Below are positions 9,504 through 18,676 of a stretch of 64,000 nt of DNA, piece by piece. Origin of the DNA: an uncultured Roseburia sp. (GTDB taxonomy: Bacteria > Bacillota > Clostridia > Lachnospirales > Lachnospiraceae); NCBI GenBank assembly GCA_900539115.1, contig UQAQ01000003.1, positions 49,354 to 113,353 on the forward strand, read 5' to 3'. The position numbers were made by a program, and so were the translations under genes. The notes under the pieces were generated by a model, which was not told where the DNA came from, searched no databases, and was given only the letters and a program-made list of their open reading frames with translations. Position 1 is the stretch's first letter, and the number at the start of each line of letters is the position of its first letter.

Positions 9504-11171
9504 TTAAAACTCCTGTTTCAAGATTGCTCCGGTATTCCCGGATGTTACCATATTGGCATAACGTGCCAGATAACCGGTCGTTACCTTTGGTGCTCTCGGT
9601 TTCCAGTTTTTCTTTCTCTCGGCAAGAACTTCATCGCTGACATCTAACTGCAATGTATTTTCCGGAATATTGATCTTAATGATGTCGCCCTCTTCTACAA
9701 GTGCGATCGGACCACCGACTGCTGCCTCCGGTGATACATGACCGATGGAAGCTCCACGGCTTGCTCCGGAAAAACGTCCATCTGTGATCAATGCCACCGA
9801 AGAGCCAAGTCCCATACCTGCGATTGCTGATGTAGGATTGAGCATCTCTCTCATACCGGGACCGCCTTTTGGTCCCTCATAACGGATCACGACAACATCA
9901 CCGGCAACGATCTTTCCACCTTTGATCGCTGCGATCGCATCTTCTTCGCAGTCAAATACGCGGGCCGGTCCTTCATGAACCATCATTTCTTCTACAACTG
10001 CAGAACGTTTAACAACGGCAGAATCCGGTGCCAGATTTCCCTTCAAGATGGCGATTCCGCCCGTCTGGCTGTATGGATTGTCGATTGGACGGATGACTTC
10101 CGGATTGCGGTTGACAACGCCCTCAATATTTTCTCCAACCGTCTTTCCGGTTGCTGTCATCAGATCAGTGTACAGCAAGCCTTTTTTATTCAATTCATTC
10201 ATAACGGCATAAACACCGCCTGCTTCATTGAGTTCTTCGATATAAGTGTGTCCGGCCGGTGCGAGGTGGCAAAGGTTTGGAGTCTTTGCACTAATCTCGT
10301 TCGCCAGATCCAGATTCAGATCCACACCGGCTTCATGTGCGATCGCCGGCAGGTGAAGCATACTGTTTGTCGAACATCCAAGTGCCATATCGACGGTAAG
10401 TGCATTCAAAAATGCTTTCTCTGTCATAATGTCTCTTGGACGGATATTTTTATTATAAAGCTCCATTACTTTCATACCTGCATGTTTCGCAAGTTTGATT
10501 CGTTCGGAATAAACGGCAGGAATCGTACCATTTCCCTGAAGTCCCATACCAATCGCCTCCGTCAGGCAGTTCATGCTGTTTGCGGTATACATACCGGAAC
10601 AGGAACCACAGGTAGGACAAGCATGGCTTACAAAATCGTCTACTTCTTCTTCCGTCATTTTACCTGCTGCATGTGCACCGACTGCTTCAAACATACTGGA
10701 AAGACTGGTTTTCTTTCCCTGTACATGACCGGCAAGCATCGGGCCACCGCTGACAAATACAGTCGGAACATTGACTCTGGCTGCTGCCATCAAAAGTCCC
10801 GGTACATTTTTGTCACAGTTTGGCACCATAACGAGTGCATCAAATGCATGAGCAAGTGCCATACATTCGGTAGAATCTGCGATCAGGTCACGGGTAACAA
10901 GTGAATATTTCATTCCGACATGTCCCATCGCAATCCCATCACATACAGCGATCGCAGGAAATACGACCGGTGTTCCGCCGGCCATCGCTACACCGAGCTT
11001 TACTGCCTCTACAATCTTATCAATATTCATATGACCAGGGACGATTTCATTGTACGAACTGACGATACCAACAAGCGGTTTTTCGAGTTCCTCTTTTGTC
11101 ATCCCCAATGCGTTAAACAAAGAACGCTGAGGTGCTGTCTGCATCCCCTTTTTCACTGAATCACTTTTCAT
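9504..11171 (-). CDS. ilvD: Dihydroxy-acid dehydratase
   Basis: Iron-sulfur dehydratase making the 2-keto acid precursors of valine and isoleucine. The start is set at the ATG at 11171 because GGAGG lies 8 nt upstream; an ATG 15 nt earlier overlaps that ribosome site. The resulting 555 residues match the family length. Cluster-binding and substrate blocks are seen: VPNCDKNVPGLLMAAAR, SHACPTCGSCSGMYTANSMN, GCSTNSMLHLPAIAHEAG and the C-terminal DGRFSGASRGASIGHVSPEA. It is followed by ilvB after 61 nt and preceded by leuB after 51 nt, all in the same direction. Confidence 0.96.
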   Translation of the reverse strand: MKSDSVKKGMQTAPQRSLFNALGMTKEELEKPLVGIVSSYNEIVPGHMNIDKIVEAVKLGVAMAGGTPVVFPAIAVCDGIAMGHVGMKYSLVTRDLIADSTECMALAHAFDALVMVPNCDKNVPGLLMAAARVNVPTVFVSGGPMLAGHVQGKKTSLSSMFEAVGAHAAGKMTEEEVDDFVSHACPTCGSCSGMYTANSMNCLTEAIGMGLQGNGTIPAVYSERIKLAKHAGMKVMELYNKNIRPRDIMTEKAFLNALTVDMALGCSTNSMLHLPAIAHEAGVDLNLDLANEISAKTPNLCHLAPAGHTYIEELNEAGGVYAVMNELNKKGLLYTDLMTATGKTVGENIEGVVNRNPEVIRPIDNPYSQTGGIAILKGNLAPDSAVVKRSAVVEEMMVHEGPARVFDCEEDAIAAIKGGKIVAGDVVVIRYEGPKGGPGMREMLNPTSAIAGMGLGSSVALITDGRFSGASRGASIGHVSPEAAVGGPIALVEEGDIIKINIPENTLQLDVSDEVLAERKKNWKPRAPKVTTGYLARYANMVTSGNTGAILKQEF

Positions 11172-11222
11172 TGATTTAACCTCCATTCATTCCGGTTCAA
11201 ATTTCATCTATCTGTCGTCTGT

Positions 11223-12308
11223 TTATCGAATCTCATCGCAAATGGCTTTTCCCATTTCCTCTGTTCCCAGACAAGTTTTTCCTTCATCCATGATGTCGAT
11301 TGTGCGAAGCCCTTTCTTCAATACTGCCTTTACCGCATTTTCGATCGCATCGGATTCTTTTATCAAATTGAAAGAATACTTTAACATCATCGCTGCAGAT
11401 AAGATCGTCGCGATTGGATTGGCCTTATTCTGTCCGGCGATATCCGGTGCAGAGCCATGACTTGGCTCATAGAGTCCAAGTGTTCCCTCTCCGAGACTTG
11501 CAGAAGAAAGCATACCGATCGATCCGGTTACCATACTTGCCTCATCTGACAAAATATCACCAAACATATTTTCTGTCAAAATGACGTCAAACTGTTTCGG
11601 ATCACGTACAAGCTGCATTGCACAGTTATCTACGAGCATGTCAGAAAGTTCTACCTCCGGGTAGTCTGCGCTTACTTCTTTTACGACTTTTCTCCACAAA
11701 CGGGAAGAATCCAATACATTGGCTTTGTCTACACTACATACTTTTTTATTTCTCTTCATGGCAATATCAAATGCCCATTTGGCGATACGGCGAATCTCCG
11801 TTTCATTATATGTAAGTGTATCCGTCGCCTGAAGCTGTCCGTCTACTTCCTTCGTAAAGCGCTCTCCAAAATAAAGACCGCCGGTCAGCTCTCTCGTGAC
11901 GACAAAATCAAATCCGCCCTCTGTCAATTCACTTTTCAATGGACACGCACCGCTCAATTCATCAAACAGCACCGCCGGGCGAAGGTTGCAAAATAAACCA
12001 AGTCCTTTTCGAATCTTCAGCAAACCTGCTTCCGGTCTCTTGTCCGGTGGCAGCTGGTACCAGTTGCTCTGTCCGACATTTCCTCCGACGGCTCCGAGCA
12101 GTACGGAATCGCTTTTCTTTGCGCGCTCCAATGTCTCATCGGTCAACGGCTCTCCATACGCATCGATGGAACATCCGCCCATCAACAGTTCTTCATACTC
12201 AAATGTATGGCCGTATACCTCCCCAACTTTATCTAATACCTTCTTTGCTTGTGTTACGATCTCCGGGCCAATACCATCCCCGGGAATCACTGCGATATGA
12301 AAATTCAT
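11223..12308 (-). CDS. leuB: 3-isopropylmalate dehydrogenase
   Basis: NAD-dependent oxidative decarboxylase of leucine synthesis. The start ATG at 12308 has AGGAGG upstream, and an ATG 30 nt further upstream is less well placed. The protein of 361 residues begins MNFHIAVIPGDGIGPEIV. It shows LLGAVGG, the substrate segment DFVVTRELTGGLYFG, the metal site VDNCAMQLVRDPKQFDVILT and the NAD loop EPSHGSAPDIAGQNKANPIA. It is the first gene of the biosynthetic operon and has a clear promoter. The partner genes leuA, leuC and leuD are not in this window. Confidence 0.96.
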   Translation of the reverse strand: MNFHIAVIPGDGIGPEIVTQAKKVLDKVGEVYGHTFEYEELLMGGCSIDAYGEPLTDETLERAKKSDSVLLGAVGGNVGQSNWYQLPPDKRPEAGLLKIRKGLGLFCNLRPAVLFDELSGACPLKSELTEGGFDFVVTRELTGGLYFGERFTKEVDGQLQATDTLTYNETEIRRIAKWAFDIAMKRNKKVCSVDKANVLDSSRLWRKVVKEVSADYPEVELSDMLVDNCAMQLVRDPKQFDVILTENMFGDILSDEASMVTGSIGMLSSASLGEGTLGLYEPSHGSAPDIAGQNKANPIATILSAAMMLKYSFNLIKESDAIENAVKAVLKKGLRTIDIMDEGKTCLGTEEMGKAICDEIR

Positions 12309-12354
12309 GGCTTCCTCCTCGTTGATATAGTTCTCCATAATTATTAACTTTTTA

Positions 12355-12384
12355 AGTATATAGCAAAATGACGTTCACTGTCAA
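12355..12384 (-). promoter_or_regulatory. Sigma-A promoter of the leuB-ilvD-ilvB-serC-serA operon
   Basis: On the minus strand TTGACA (12384-12379) is followed after 18 nt by TATACT (12360-12355); TATATA is an alternative -10 with 16 nt spacing. Transcription would start near 12348, leaving a leader of only about 40 nt, too short for a T-box or classical leader-peptide attenuator. The operon is therefore likely controlled at initiation. The divergent XRE gene at 12479 is an obvious but unproven candidate regulator. Confidence 0.8.
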
Positions 12385-12478
12385 GTCTGCGTAACATTTT
12401 TTTCAATTTCCTCTTGAAAACGATATCATCTTATAATAAACTAATAAGTAACAATAACTATGCTAGGAGGACAAGTAT

Positions 12479-12847
12479 ATGGAAGCAATAGAAAAGATTG
12501 ATTTCGAAAAAGTAGGAAAACGTATGAAAAAGCTGCGTAAAGAACAGCGCATCTCTCAGGATCAGGTAGCAAAAGACCTTGGTGCTACGATTTCCTTCGT
12601 CAGCAACATTGAAAATAATTATACCAAAATCAATCTTCGTGTACTTCTTTACTACGCCCAGATGTGTCATGTTTCCGTTGACTACTTATTGAGTGCAGGA
12701 AATCCACGAATGATCAAAGCCGACAATATTTCTACGTTAGATGAAGATATTCTGCGTGTATTGCAGAATTACAATAAAACCGAAAAAGAACGCATTTTGA
12801 AAATGTTAAAAATCGGCAAAGATCTGGATCCGGATGCCAACGTCTGA
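12479..12847 (+). CDS. XRE-family helix-turn-helix regulator
   Basis: DNA-binding protein of 122 residues. An HTH_3 domain spans about residue 12-70 (VGKRMKKLRKEQRISQDQVA, then LGATISFVSNIENNYTKINL), followed by a short helical tail rich in Lys and Glu. The ATG has AGGAGG 8 nt upstream, and TATAAT near 12432 may be its -10. It is transcribed away from leuB across a 170-nt shared control region. Position suggests a regulator of itself and perhaps of the amino-acid operon; the sequence does not show which signal it senses. Confidence 0.85.
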   Translation: MEAIEKIDFEKVGKRMKKLRKEQRISQDQVAKDLGATISFVSNIENNYTKINLRVLLYYAQMCHVSVDYLLSAGNPRMIKADNISTLDEDILRVLQNYNKTEKERILKMLKIGKDLDPDANV

Positions 12848-12865
12848 AGTTCATGACAAGATTAC

Positions 12866-12915
12866 AAAAGAGTGTCACACAAACAGTATTCTCTGCAACG
12901 GTGGCACTCTTTTTC
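12866..12915 (+). terminator. Intrinsic terminator after the XRE gene
   Basis: AAAGAGTGTCAC at about 12867-12878 pairs with GTGGCACTCTTT at 12901-12912 (one T-G wobble), followed by TTTTTCTT on the plus strand. It separates the XRE gene from the convergent alpha-galactosidase gene and may act in both directions. Confidence 0.75.
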
Positions 12916-12938
12916 TTAGGTCCTGAATAGTTATCTAC

Positions 12939-15053
12939 TCACATCAAATGTACTGCTGCCGCATTCCGGTTTTCCGTCGGCTTATAAACAAGTACATTTC
13001 CTTCCACAAACATTTCCGGCACATCATAAGAATATACGGACGCCATCTGTGTCCCACAGCCTTTCGGCAGTTCTACCCGGATTTTTTCCGGAAGTTCTCC
13101 ATCAAAACAATGAATGACAACCATCGCCTCTCCGTCCTTTTTCATGCGGATCATTGCCTGATAGCCTTCCGGATGACGGTCGCTGAGAATCTTAGGCCCC
13201 CTGCGGTAACTTTTTCCGTCACGGATGATCGGTGCAATTTCCCGGTAAAACGCCATTCCGCGGTCAATGACATCCCACTGTTCCGCACTCAGATCGGTCA
13301 CATCGCCGGAAAGACACATTCTGCCAAGAAACGTATTGGCGATGGAATACCCGATTCGTTTCAGGGAGTCACTCTTTCGGATCACCGCCCAGATCTGGCT
13401 CTGTCTCGGCAGGATCGCGCGGTGCAGATTTGCCGCAATAATAGGAATCTCTTCTGTCTCATGCGCATCCGAGAAAGAAGCCATCGAACAAAGGCTCATC
13501 ATAAGCGGTTCGAGACGGTGTCCGCCGGAGGCACAATTTTCCAAAATAATTCCCGGCACTTCCTCTTTGACTTGTCTGACAAAATTTACCGATTCCTCCT
13601 GGTTTTTACGAAGTCCCTCCCCAAGAGATTCGGCTCCGTCACAACCAAGCCCGATCGTGTCATTGTAGTCCATTTTCATATATTCAAATCCATACGTCTG
13701 CAGCATCTCAATGACCTTTTTATGAAGATACTTTTTCACCCACGGATCATTCATATCCCAGAATCTGCGATTGTGCGTCGTAAGCGGATAGCCGTCACGT
13801 TTTAAAAGATGATCGGTGAGTTCATAGGCTTTTGCCGCCCGGCCGACATTGTCGATTTCAAACCAGATTCCCGGTTTCATCCCCTTGTCGCGGATTGCTT
13901 CCACCGTCTTTTCCAGCCCCTGCGGAAACAAGGTCGGAGATACGTTATAATCTCCCATGCTGATATCCCACGGGATTCCGTCCTCTTTGAACCAGCCGCA
14001 GTCAATGACAAAATAGTCAAATCCCTTGTCTTTTATGCTTTCCAGAATCCGGCAGATATTTTCATGGGATGGATTTCCCCATGTCGTACAGTATTCATTG
14101 AAAATGATCGGCAGCTCCTGTTCGCTTTTCGGTCCGTTATCGACATATTTATTTCCGGCACATACAAGGCGGTGACAGATGTCATCAATCCCACCTTCAC
14201 ACACAGAAAGAATTGCCGTCGGTGTTTCGAAATGCTCCCCTGGTTTTACCGTTTTTTTCCAGTCTCCAAATTCACGGTCTGCCAGTCCTCCGCTCAGATG
14301 CAGTCCATCGTCCTGTCGGTAGATTTCCATCTGCCAGGATGCCTCGTGCGCCAGCTGAACGCCCCAGGTTACCCCTGTCGTCTCATCTTCGACCGCCACA
14401 AACGGAAAATATTTCATTACCGGCATCGAGCCCCGCTGTCCAAAACGTTCTACGGCAACCGACCAGGTCGACCAGCTTGGCTCGAGCTGCATATCCTCGA
14501 TGTGCTCCGTCACAAGCCTTCCCTCGTGACTCCATTTACTGAGAAGCCGGTGTACCAATAAACCACCGGCTCCGTCTCCCGGAAGAAACGGCGACAGATT
14601 TTCCACCTCAAAACTGGAAAGCATCTCTAACGTAACCGCTTCGCTACTCTCATTGGTAAAACAGTTTTTCATTTCAAAACTTTCATCACCCGGATAATAG
14701 ATGATCACATTTTCTACCGTGTATCCCCTGTCATCCTTAAAAAAGGTATGTATTTCCGTATGTCCATCCACCTCTTCTACCTTCTGTGACCGGTAGATCA
14801 TAAGGTCCGTGGATCCGGAATTGTGCATCGTCTGTCCATTCCCGTACGATCCCGGATAAATGTCTCCGACGATCTTTAACTGAATCATGTTATTGACGCG
14901 GTAATATTTTTCCGCCACCCGGCTCTTTTCCGCAAGATCTGCCGGCATAATATAAAATCCCACTTTCCCGGTATCCTCTGACTGTTCAAACACAGCGGTC
15001 ATATCGCCAAGTTTTATATTGGAAATAATTTTTTTCTTCATTGTCTCTGCCAT
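12939..15053 (-). CDS. Alpha-galactosidase, GH36-like
   Basis: Glycoside hydrolase predicted to release alpha-linked galactose from raffinose-type oligosaccharides or galactomannan side chains; no signal peptide, so cytoplasmic. The start is the ATG at 15053 with AAGGAG 8 nt upstream; an earlier TTG/ATG frame exists but lacks a ribosome site. The protein has 704 residues. The N-terminal half is a beta-sandwich region, then a TIM barrel with FVIDCGWF, KPGIWFEIDN, the nucleophile in MKMDYND (Asp about 462) and the acid/base in SFSDAHE (about 529). It stands alone, with an inverted repeat upstream that could be an operator. Confidence 0.85.
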   Translation of the reverse strand: MAETMKKKIISNIKLGDMTAVFEQSEDTGKVGFYIMPADLAEKSRVAEKYYRVNNMIQLKIVGDIYPGSYGNGQTMHNSGSTDLMIYRSQKVEEVDGHTEIHTFFKDDRGYTVENVIIYYPGDESFEMKNCFTNESSEAVTLEMLSSFEVENLSPFLPGDGAGGLLVHRLLSKWSHEGRLVTEHIEDMQLEPSWSTWSVAVERFGQRGSMPVMKYFPFVAVEDETTGVTWGVQLAHEASWQMEIYRQDDGLHLSGGLADREFGDWKKTVKPGEHFETPTAILSVCEGGIDDICHRLVCAGNKYVDNGPKSEQELPIIFNEYCTTWGNPSHENICRILESIKDKGFDYFVIDCGWFKEDGIPWDISMGDYNVSPTLFPQGLEKTVEAIRDKGMKPGIWFEIDNVGRAAKAYELTDHLLKRDGYPLTTHNRRFWDMNDPWVKKYLHKKVIEMLQTYGFEYMKMDYNDTIGLGCDGAESLGEGLRKNQEESVNFVRQVKEEVPGIILENCASGGHRLEPLMMSLCSMASFSDAHETEEIPIIAANLHRAILPRQSQIWAVIRKSDSLKRIGYSIANTFLGRMCLSGDVTDLSAEQWDVIDRGMAFYREIAPIIRDGKSYRRGPKILSDRHPEGYQAMIRMKKDGEAMVVIHCFDGELPEKIRVELPKGCGTQMASVYSYDVPEMFVEGNVLVYKPTENRNAAAVHLM

Positions 15054-15113
15054 CGTTCTAACTCCTTCTATTCTCAATGATGCCTTTACCTTATCATATT
15101 TTTTTCCAACCGC

Positions 15114-15140
15114 CCATGGAATAATGTTAATTTTCCATGG
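15114..15140. promoter_or_regulatory. Inverted repeat, possible operator for the alpha-galactosidase gene
   Basis: CCATGGAA (15114-15121) and TTCCATGG (15133-15140) form an 8-bp dyad with an 11-nt centre, 61 bp upstream of the alpha-galactosidase start and just beyond the 3' end of the peptidase gene. Its size is right for a dimeric carbohydrate regulator. No such regulator gene is adjacent. Confidence 0.4.
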
Positions 15141-15151
15141 TTAAATGTGGT

Positions 15152-15574
15152 CTAACGTCTCCTTCGTATCTTATGGATCACACGCGAAATCTGCGGACGA
15201 CATGGACGAAGCCACAACCATATGTGGGAATACAAAAGATAAATAACATTTAATGTGGAAATCTTGTGCCCGTTTCGCAGGATGCCTGTCATTTTCCCCT
15301 TAATCTGCGAGGCTTCAAGGGGACCTTCGATCTCTTTCTGATTATCGCCCACCAAAAAAAACGCATCTCCTTTCCTCTTCCAGATGCGGTGAAGGACAAG
15401 TATATTTTCATCCATTCTGCGGTATAATACCACATCGCCCCGACGCAGCGATTCCGGCGAAACCCGTTCCACAAAAACCTCATCCCGTCCCGGAACGATC
15501 AGCGGATACATGCTGTATCCTCGTGGCTTGATACGAAGCCGTTTTCCCTGCTCCAATAACTTCTCGATATCCAT
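15152..15574 (-). CDS. S24/S26-type serine peptidase (signal-peptidase-like)
   Basis: Small membrane-associated peptidase of 140 residues, starting at the ATG at 15574 with AGGAGG 5 nt before it. It has the S26 box GYSMYPLI with the nucleophile Ser21, then RRGDVVLYRR, a His62 in LVLHRIW, and LVGDN at about 74-78. A histidine in place of the usual lysine is seen in SipW/eukaryotic-type signal peptidases. A hydrophobic segment near residue 107-122 could anchor it. It diverges from the PqqD-kinase gene across a 109-nt region with a long palindrome, so it may mature the product exported by that set. That role is inferred. Confidence 0.8.
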   Translation of the reverse strand: MDIEKLLEQGKRLRIKPRGYSMYPLIVPGRDEVFVERVSPESLRRGDVVLYRRMDENILVLHRIWKRKGDAFFLVGDNQKEIEGPLEASQIKGKMTGILRNGHKISTLNVIYLLYSHIWLWLRPCRPQISRVIHKIRRRR

Positions 15575-15603
15575 TCGATCCTCCTGCAATTTTCTTTGCA
15601 ACA

Positions 15604-15636
15604 ATTATAGCATTTTCCCATAAAAAATGCTATAAT
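15604..15636. promoter_or_regulatory. 13-bp-arm palindrome holding divergent -10 elements
   Basis: ATTATAGCATTTT (15604-15616) and AAAATGCTATAAT (15624-15636) are perfect inverted copies around a 7-nt centre. Each arm contains TATAAT on its outward strand, one facing the peptidase gene and one facing the PqqD-kinase gene. The symmetry suggests a single operator able to silence both promoters, although convincing -35 boxes are not visible. Confidence 0.5.
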
Positions 15637-15683
15637 ATTTTCTATCTAATGCCTACGGGCAATTGCAGCGAAAGGAGATTCCG

Positions 15684-16838
15684 ATGAAACGAACGGACGG
15701 TTTTCTTTTAAAATATATCGAAGGGGTTCCTTATCTGCTCCCTTACGGTCAGCGGATTGTCGAACACCGGCGAAATCTGCGTCTCAATGAAACCAGTGCC
15801 TATCTCTGGGAAATTCTGCCGGAATGTGCTTCTCCCCATGAGCTTCATGAAAAAATGACAACTCACTGGGAGGCCGAAACAGCGGAAGAACGCGACCGGT
15901 TGTGGCAGGATCTGCAGGGGATCCTTGCACAATTTCAGGCATTTGGACTCATTGAGCCTTTCCGGGAAGAATCAGGGGGCCCAAATTCTGTAAGTTATTA
16001 TAACATTGCGGACATTCGAATTCGGATTCAGGGCGCACCGGATTCCCTGTCAGCTTTTTTTGCGCCGTATGCAGCTGCGGATAGCACCTCGTCAGAACTT
16101 GATATACGGATTCACCCGTCTGCTCCTCTTTCGACGGCACCTCTTGGAGGCGAACTGCTGGTATACGATCCGGAACTCCAGATCGTACAGCAAACAACTG
16201 GCAGTGTGATCCACTTTCCCTCCTTGGCACACATTTTCGAAGTGCGGACAAACCGGGAAGACACTTTGGCAGACATTTTCTGTCTCCCGCCGTGTGAGGA
16301 CTCGCTGACGGAAGAATTGATCCCGGTGATCCGCCTTTTATTTAACCGGTATGCCCAGACAAAGGGAATGCTTTTTCTGCATTCTGCCTCCCTTTTATAT
16401 GAGGGAAAGGCATGGCTGTTTTCCGGTTCTTCCGGCACGGGAAAGTCCACGCACACAAACTTGTGGCATACCCTTTGGGGTACTCCTGTTCTGAATGGAG
16501 ATTTGAATCTTCTTGCCATCAAAGACGGAAAACCTATGATCTACGGCACTCCATGGTGCGGCACTTCCGGAATCAGCGACAGTACCAGTTATCCTTTGGG
16601 GGGTGTCGTGCTATTAAAGCAGGCTGCCGAAGAACGGTTCGAAGTGCTTTCTCCGGATGAACAGGTCATCGGATTGTTACAGCGTATCATCTCTTCGAGT
16701 GACACCTGTTTTTCTCTATGTAAAAATTTGGAAGTCATTGAGAGGATTACAAAACAGATACCGGTATTCCGCCTGCACTGCACCAAAGAGCCACAGGCTG
16801 CTATTTATATGAAAGAACAAATCGATGCTTTACGATAG
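15684..16838 (+). CDS. PqqD-like / HPr-kinase-like fusion protein
   Basis: Cytoplasmic protein of 384 residues. The start is the ATG at 15684 with AAAGGAG upstream. Residues about 1-92 form a PqqD-type winged-helix domain (NETSAYLWEIL, then ALIEPF-like FGLIEPF), the module that binds leader peptides in many RiPP pathways. The rest resembles HPr kinase/phosphorylase-type P-loop proteins: FLHSASLLYEGKAWLFSG, Walker A GSSGTGKST at 248-256, and an acidic residue in LNGDLN near 273. In lasso-peptide clusters such a kinase phosphorylates the peptide, but no macrocyclase is present here. It is followed 14 nt later by the ABC exporter gene. Substrate unknown. Confidence 0.78.
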   Translation: MKRTDGFLLKYIEGVPYLLPYGQRIVEHRRNLRLNETSAYLWEILPECASPHELHEKMTTHWEAETAEERDRLWQDLQGILAQFQAFGLIEPFREESGGPNSVSYYNIADIRIRIQGAPDSLSAFFAPYAAADSTSSELDIRIHPSAPLSTAPLGGELLVYDPELQIVQQTTGSVIHFPSLAHIFEVRTNREDTLADIFCLPPCEDSLTEELIPVIRLLFNRYAQTKGMLFLHSASLLYEGKAWLFSGSSGTGKSTHTNLWHTLWGTPVLNGDLNLLAIKDGKPMIYGTPWCGTSGISDSTSYPLGGVVLLKQAAEERFEVLSPDEQVIGLLQRIISSSDTCFSLCKNLEVIERITKQIPVFRLHCTKEPQAAIYMKEQIDALR

Positions 16839-16852
16839 AAAGGGGTAACATC

Positions 16853-18628
16853 TTGGCATTTGAAAAAATAAAACATGTTTCCAAACGGATCCGCGAAGGA
16901 GCACTGAAAACCATGCTCCATCAAACCCGCTGGATCTACGGTTATGCCAGACAATACTGGCTTGTCATCCTTTTTTATACTTTGATCGGTCTTTTAGGGA
17001 CCGTCGTTTCGCTGGGTTCCAGCCTGGTCTCCAAAGATCTCGTTGACATTATCACCGGCCACCAGACCGGCGCCCTTTTGTCCACCTTTGCTGCCATGAT
17101 CGGGCTCGCTATTGGTTCCACCGTGATGACGCAGCTTTCGAATTATGCCTCAAACTGGATCAGTTTAAAAGTAGACAATGAGATCAAAGCGGATATTTTT
17201 TCCAAAATGCTTGTGACCGACTGGGAATCCATCGCTTCCTATCACACCGGCGATCTTTTAACCCGCTGGGATGACGATGCGTCCAATATTTCCAATGGTA
17301 TCCTAAACTGGATTCCCAGCCTGATCATCAATCTTTTTCGCTTTATTAGTGCCTTTATTATCGTTATTTACTACGATGCCAGTTTTGCCATCTTTTCCTT
17401 TCTTGGCGTCCCGGTCACCTTATTGATGTCAAAGACACTAATGAAACGTATGTTAAATAATAACCGACGCAGCGCTGCAATGGATGCAAAAATATCCGGC
17501 TTTAACCAGGAATGTTTTTCCAACATTCAGACAATCAAAGCCTTTAATCTGATTCCTTTATATGTAGATTATTTAAAACAGTTACAAAAAGACTATGTGA
17601 AAATGCGAATGGATTTTCAACGCATGTCAATGGTAACTTCCTTTTTGATGGCAACAATGGGACTTCTCGTCTCATACAGTTCATATGGCTGGGGAATTTA
17701 CCGCGTTTGGGATGGTGTCATCAGTTATGGAACAATGACAATGTTTTTATCTTTGTCCAGTACACTTACCGGTACACTTAATTCCCTGATCTCCCTTGTA
17801 CCAAATGCAATCAATCTGACCACATCTGCCGGTCGTATAATGGATATTTTGGATATGCCACGGGAAGATTTCAGCCACGATAAAGAGGTTCAGGCGTTTA
17901 AAAAGGAATCTGAGACTGCCGGCATCCACATTTCCATTGACCGACTTGATTACACGTACCACAATGGTACTGAGGTTTTCTGTGATGCCTCATTACAGGC
18001 GGCCCCACACGAAATTGTAGCCTTAGTCGGGCCTTCCGGCGAGGGAAAGACGACGATGCTTCGTTTGATCCTTGCACTTTTGACTCCCGGAAACGGAACA
18101 ATCACACTGTGGAGTGAGCTTGACACTTCCCGAAAAACACTTTCCTTAAGCCCCTCCTGCCGTCAGTTATTTTCCTATGTTCCCCAGGGCAATACCATGT
18201 TTTCCGGAACAATTGCTGAAAACATGCGCCATGTCAAACCGGATGCCACCGACGAAGAGATTAAAGAAGCCCTGAGTATTGCCTGTGCCTGGGATTTCGT
18301 CAATGCAATGAAGGACGGAATTCACTCTGTCCTTATGGAACGAGGCGGTGGGTTGTCCGAAGGTCAGGCACAGCGTCTTTCCATCGCCCGCGCCTTACTG
18401 CGCCGCTCTCCCATCTTACTGCTGGACGAAGCCACCTCAGCTCTCGATGTAGCAACCGAACGAAAAATCTTAAAACGCATCCGAGAAGATACTACGCCTC
18501 GCACCTGCATCGTCACAACGCATCGTCCTACCGTATTATCTATGTGCGACCATGTCTATGAAATTCGTAACAAAACTTGTGTCATTTTGAAAGATTCAGA
18601 GATTGAACAGCGAATTAAAGATTTTTAA
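16853..18628 (+). CDS. ABC exporter, fused membrane and ATPase domains
   Basis: Half-size exporter of 591 residues, expected to work as a homodimer in the membrane. The start is a TTG with AAAGGGG 8 nt upstream. Six membrane segments lie within about residue 40-320, and the ATPase domain has Walker A VGPSGEGKTTML, Q-loop YVPQGNTMF, the signature LSEGQAQRLSIARALL and Walker B ILLLDEATSALD. There is no N-terminal C39 peptidase domain, so any leader removal needs a separate enzyme; the S26-type peptidase at 15152-15574 is a candidate. Only 14 nt separate it from the PqqD-kinase gene, so the two form an operon that ends at the terminator at 18629. Confidence 0.88.
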   Translation: MAFEKIKHVSKRIREGALKTMLHQTRWIYGYARQYWLVILFYTLIGLLGTVVSLGSSLVSKDLVDIITGHQTGALLSTFAAMIGLAIGSTVMTQLSNYASNWISLKVDNEIKADIFSKMLVTDWESIASYHTGDLLTRWDDDASNISNGILNWIPSLIINLFRFISAFIIVIYYDASFAIFSFLGVPVTLLMSKTLMKRMLNNNRRSAAMDAKISGFNQECFSNIQTIKAFNLIPLYVDYLKQLQKDYVKMRMDFQRMSMVTSFLMATMGLLVSYSSYGWGIYRVWDGVISYGTMTMFLSLSSTLTGTLNSLISLVPNAINLTTSAGRIMDILDMPREDFSHDKEVQAFKKESETAGIHISIDRLDYTYHNGTEVFCDASLQAAPHEIVALVGPSGEGKTTMLRLILALLTPGNGTITLWSELDTSRKTLSLSPSCRQLFSYVPQGNTMFSGTIAENMRHVKPDATDEEIKEALSIACAWDFVNAMKDGIHSVLMERGGGLSEGQAQRLSIARALLRRSPILLLDEATSALDVATERKILKRIREDTTPRTCIVTTHRPTVLSMCDHVYEIRNKTCVILKDSEIEQRIKDF

Positions 18629-18654
18629 AAGGACCCTCTTTTTGAGGGTCCTTT
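18629..18654 (+). terminator. Intrinsic terminator between convergent genes
   Basis: AAGGACCCTC and GAGGGTCCTT flank a T5 loop directly after the exporter stop codon, with a short AT-rich tail. The reverse strand also has a U-run, so it may serve the convergent small gene too. Confidence 0.75.
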
Positions 18655-18676
18655 ATATAAATGCATACAAAATTTA

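Noticed and set aside
12309..12478. A T-box or attenuator before leuB
   Set aside because: The leader from the mapped promoter is about 40 nt, too short, and no T-box sequence is seen.
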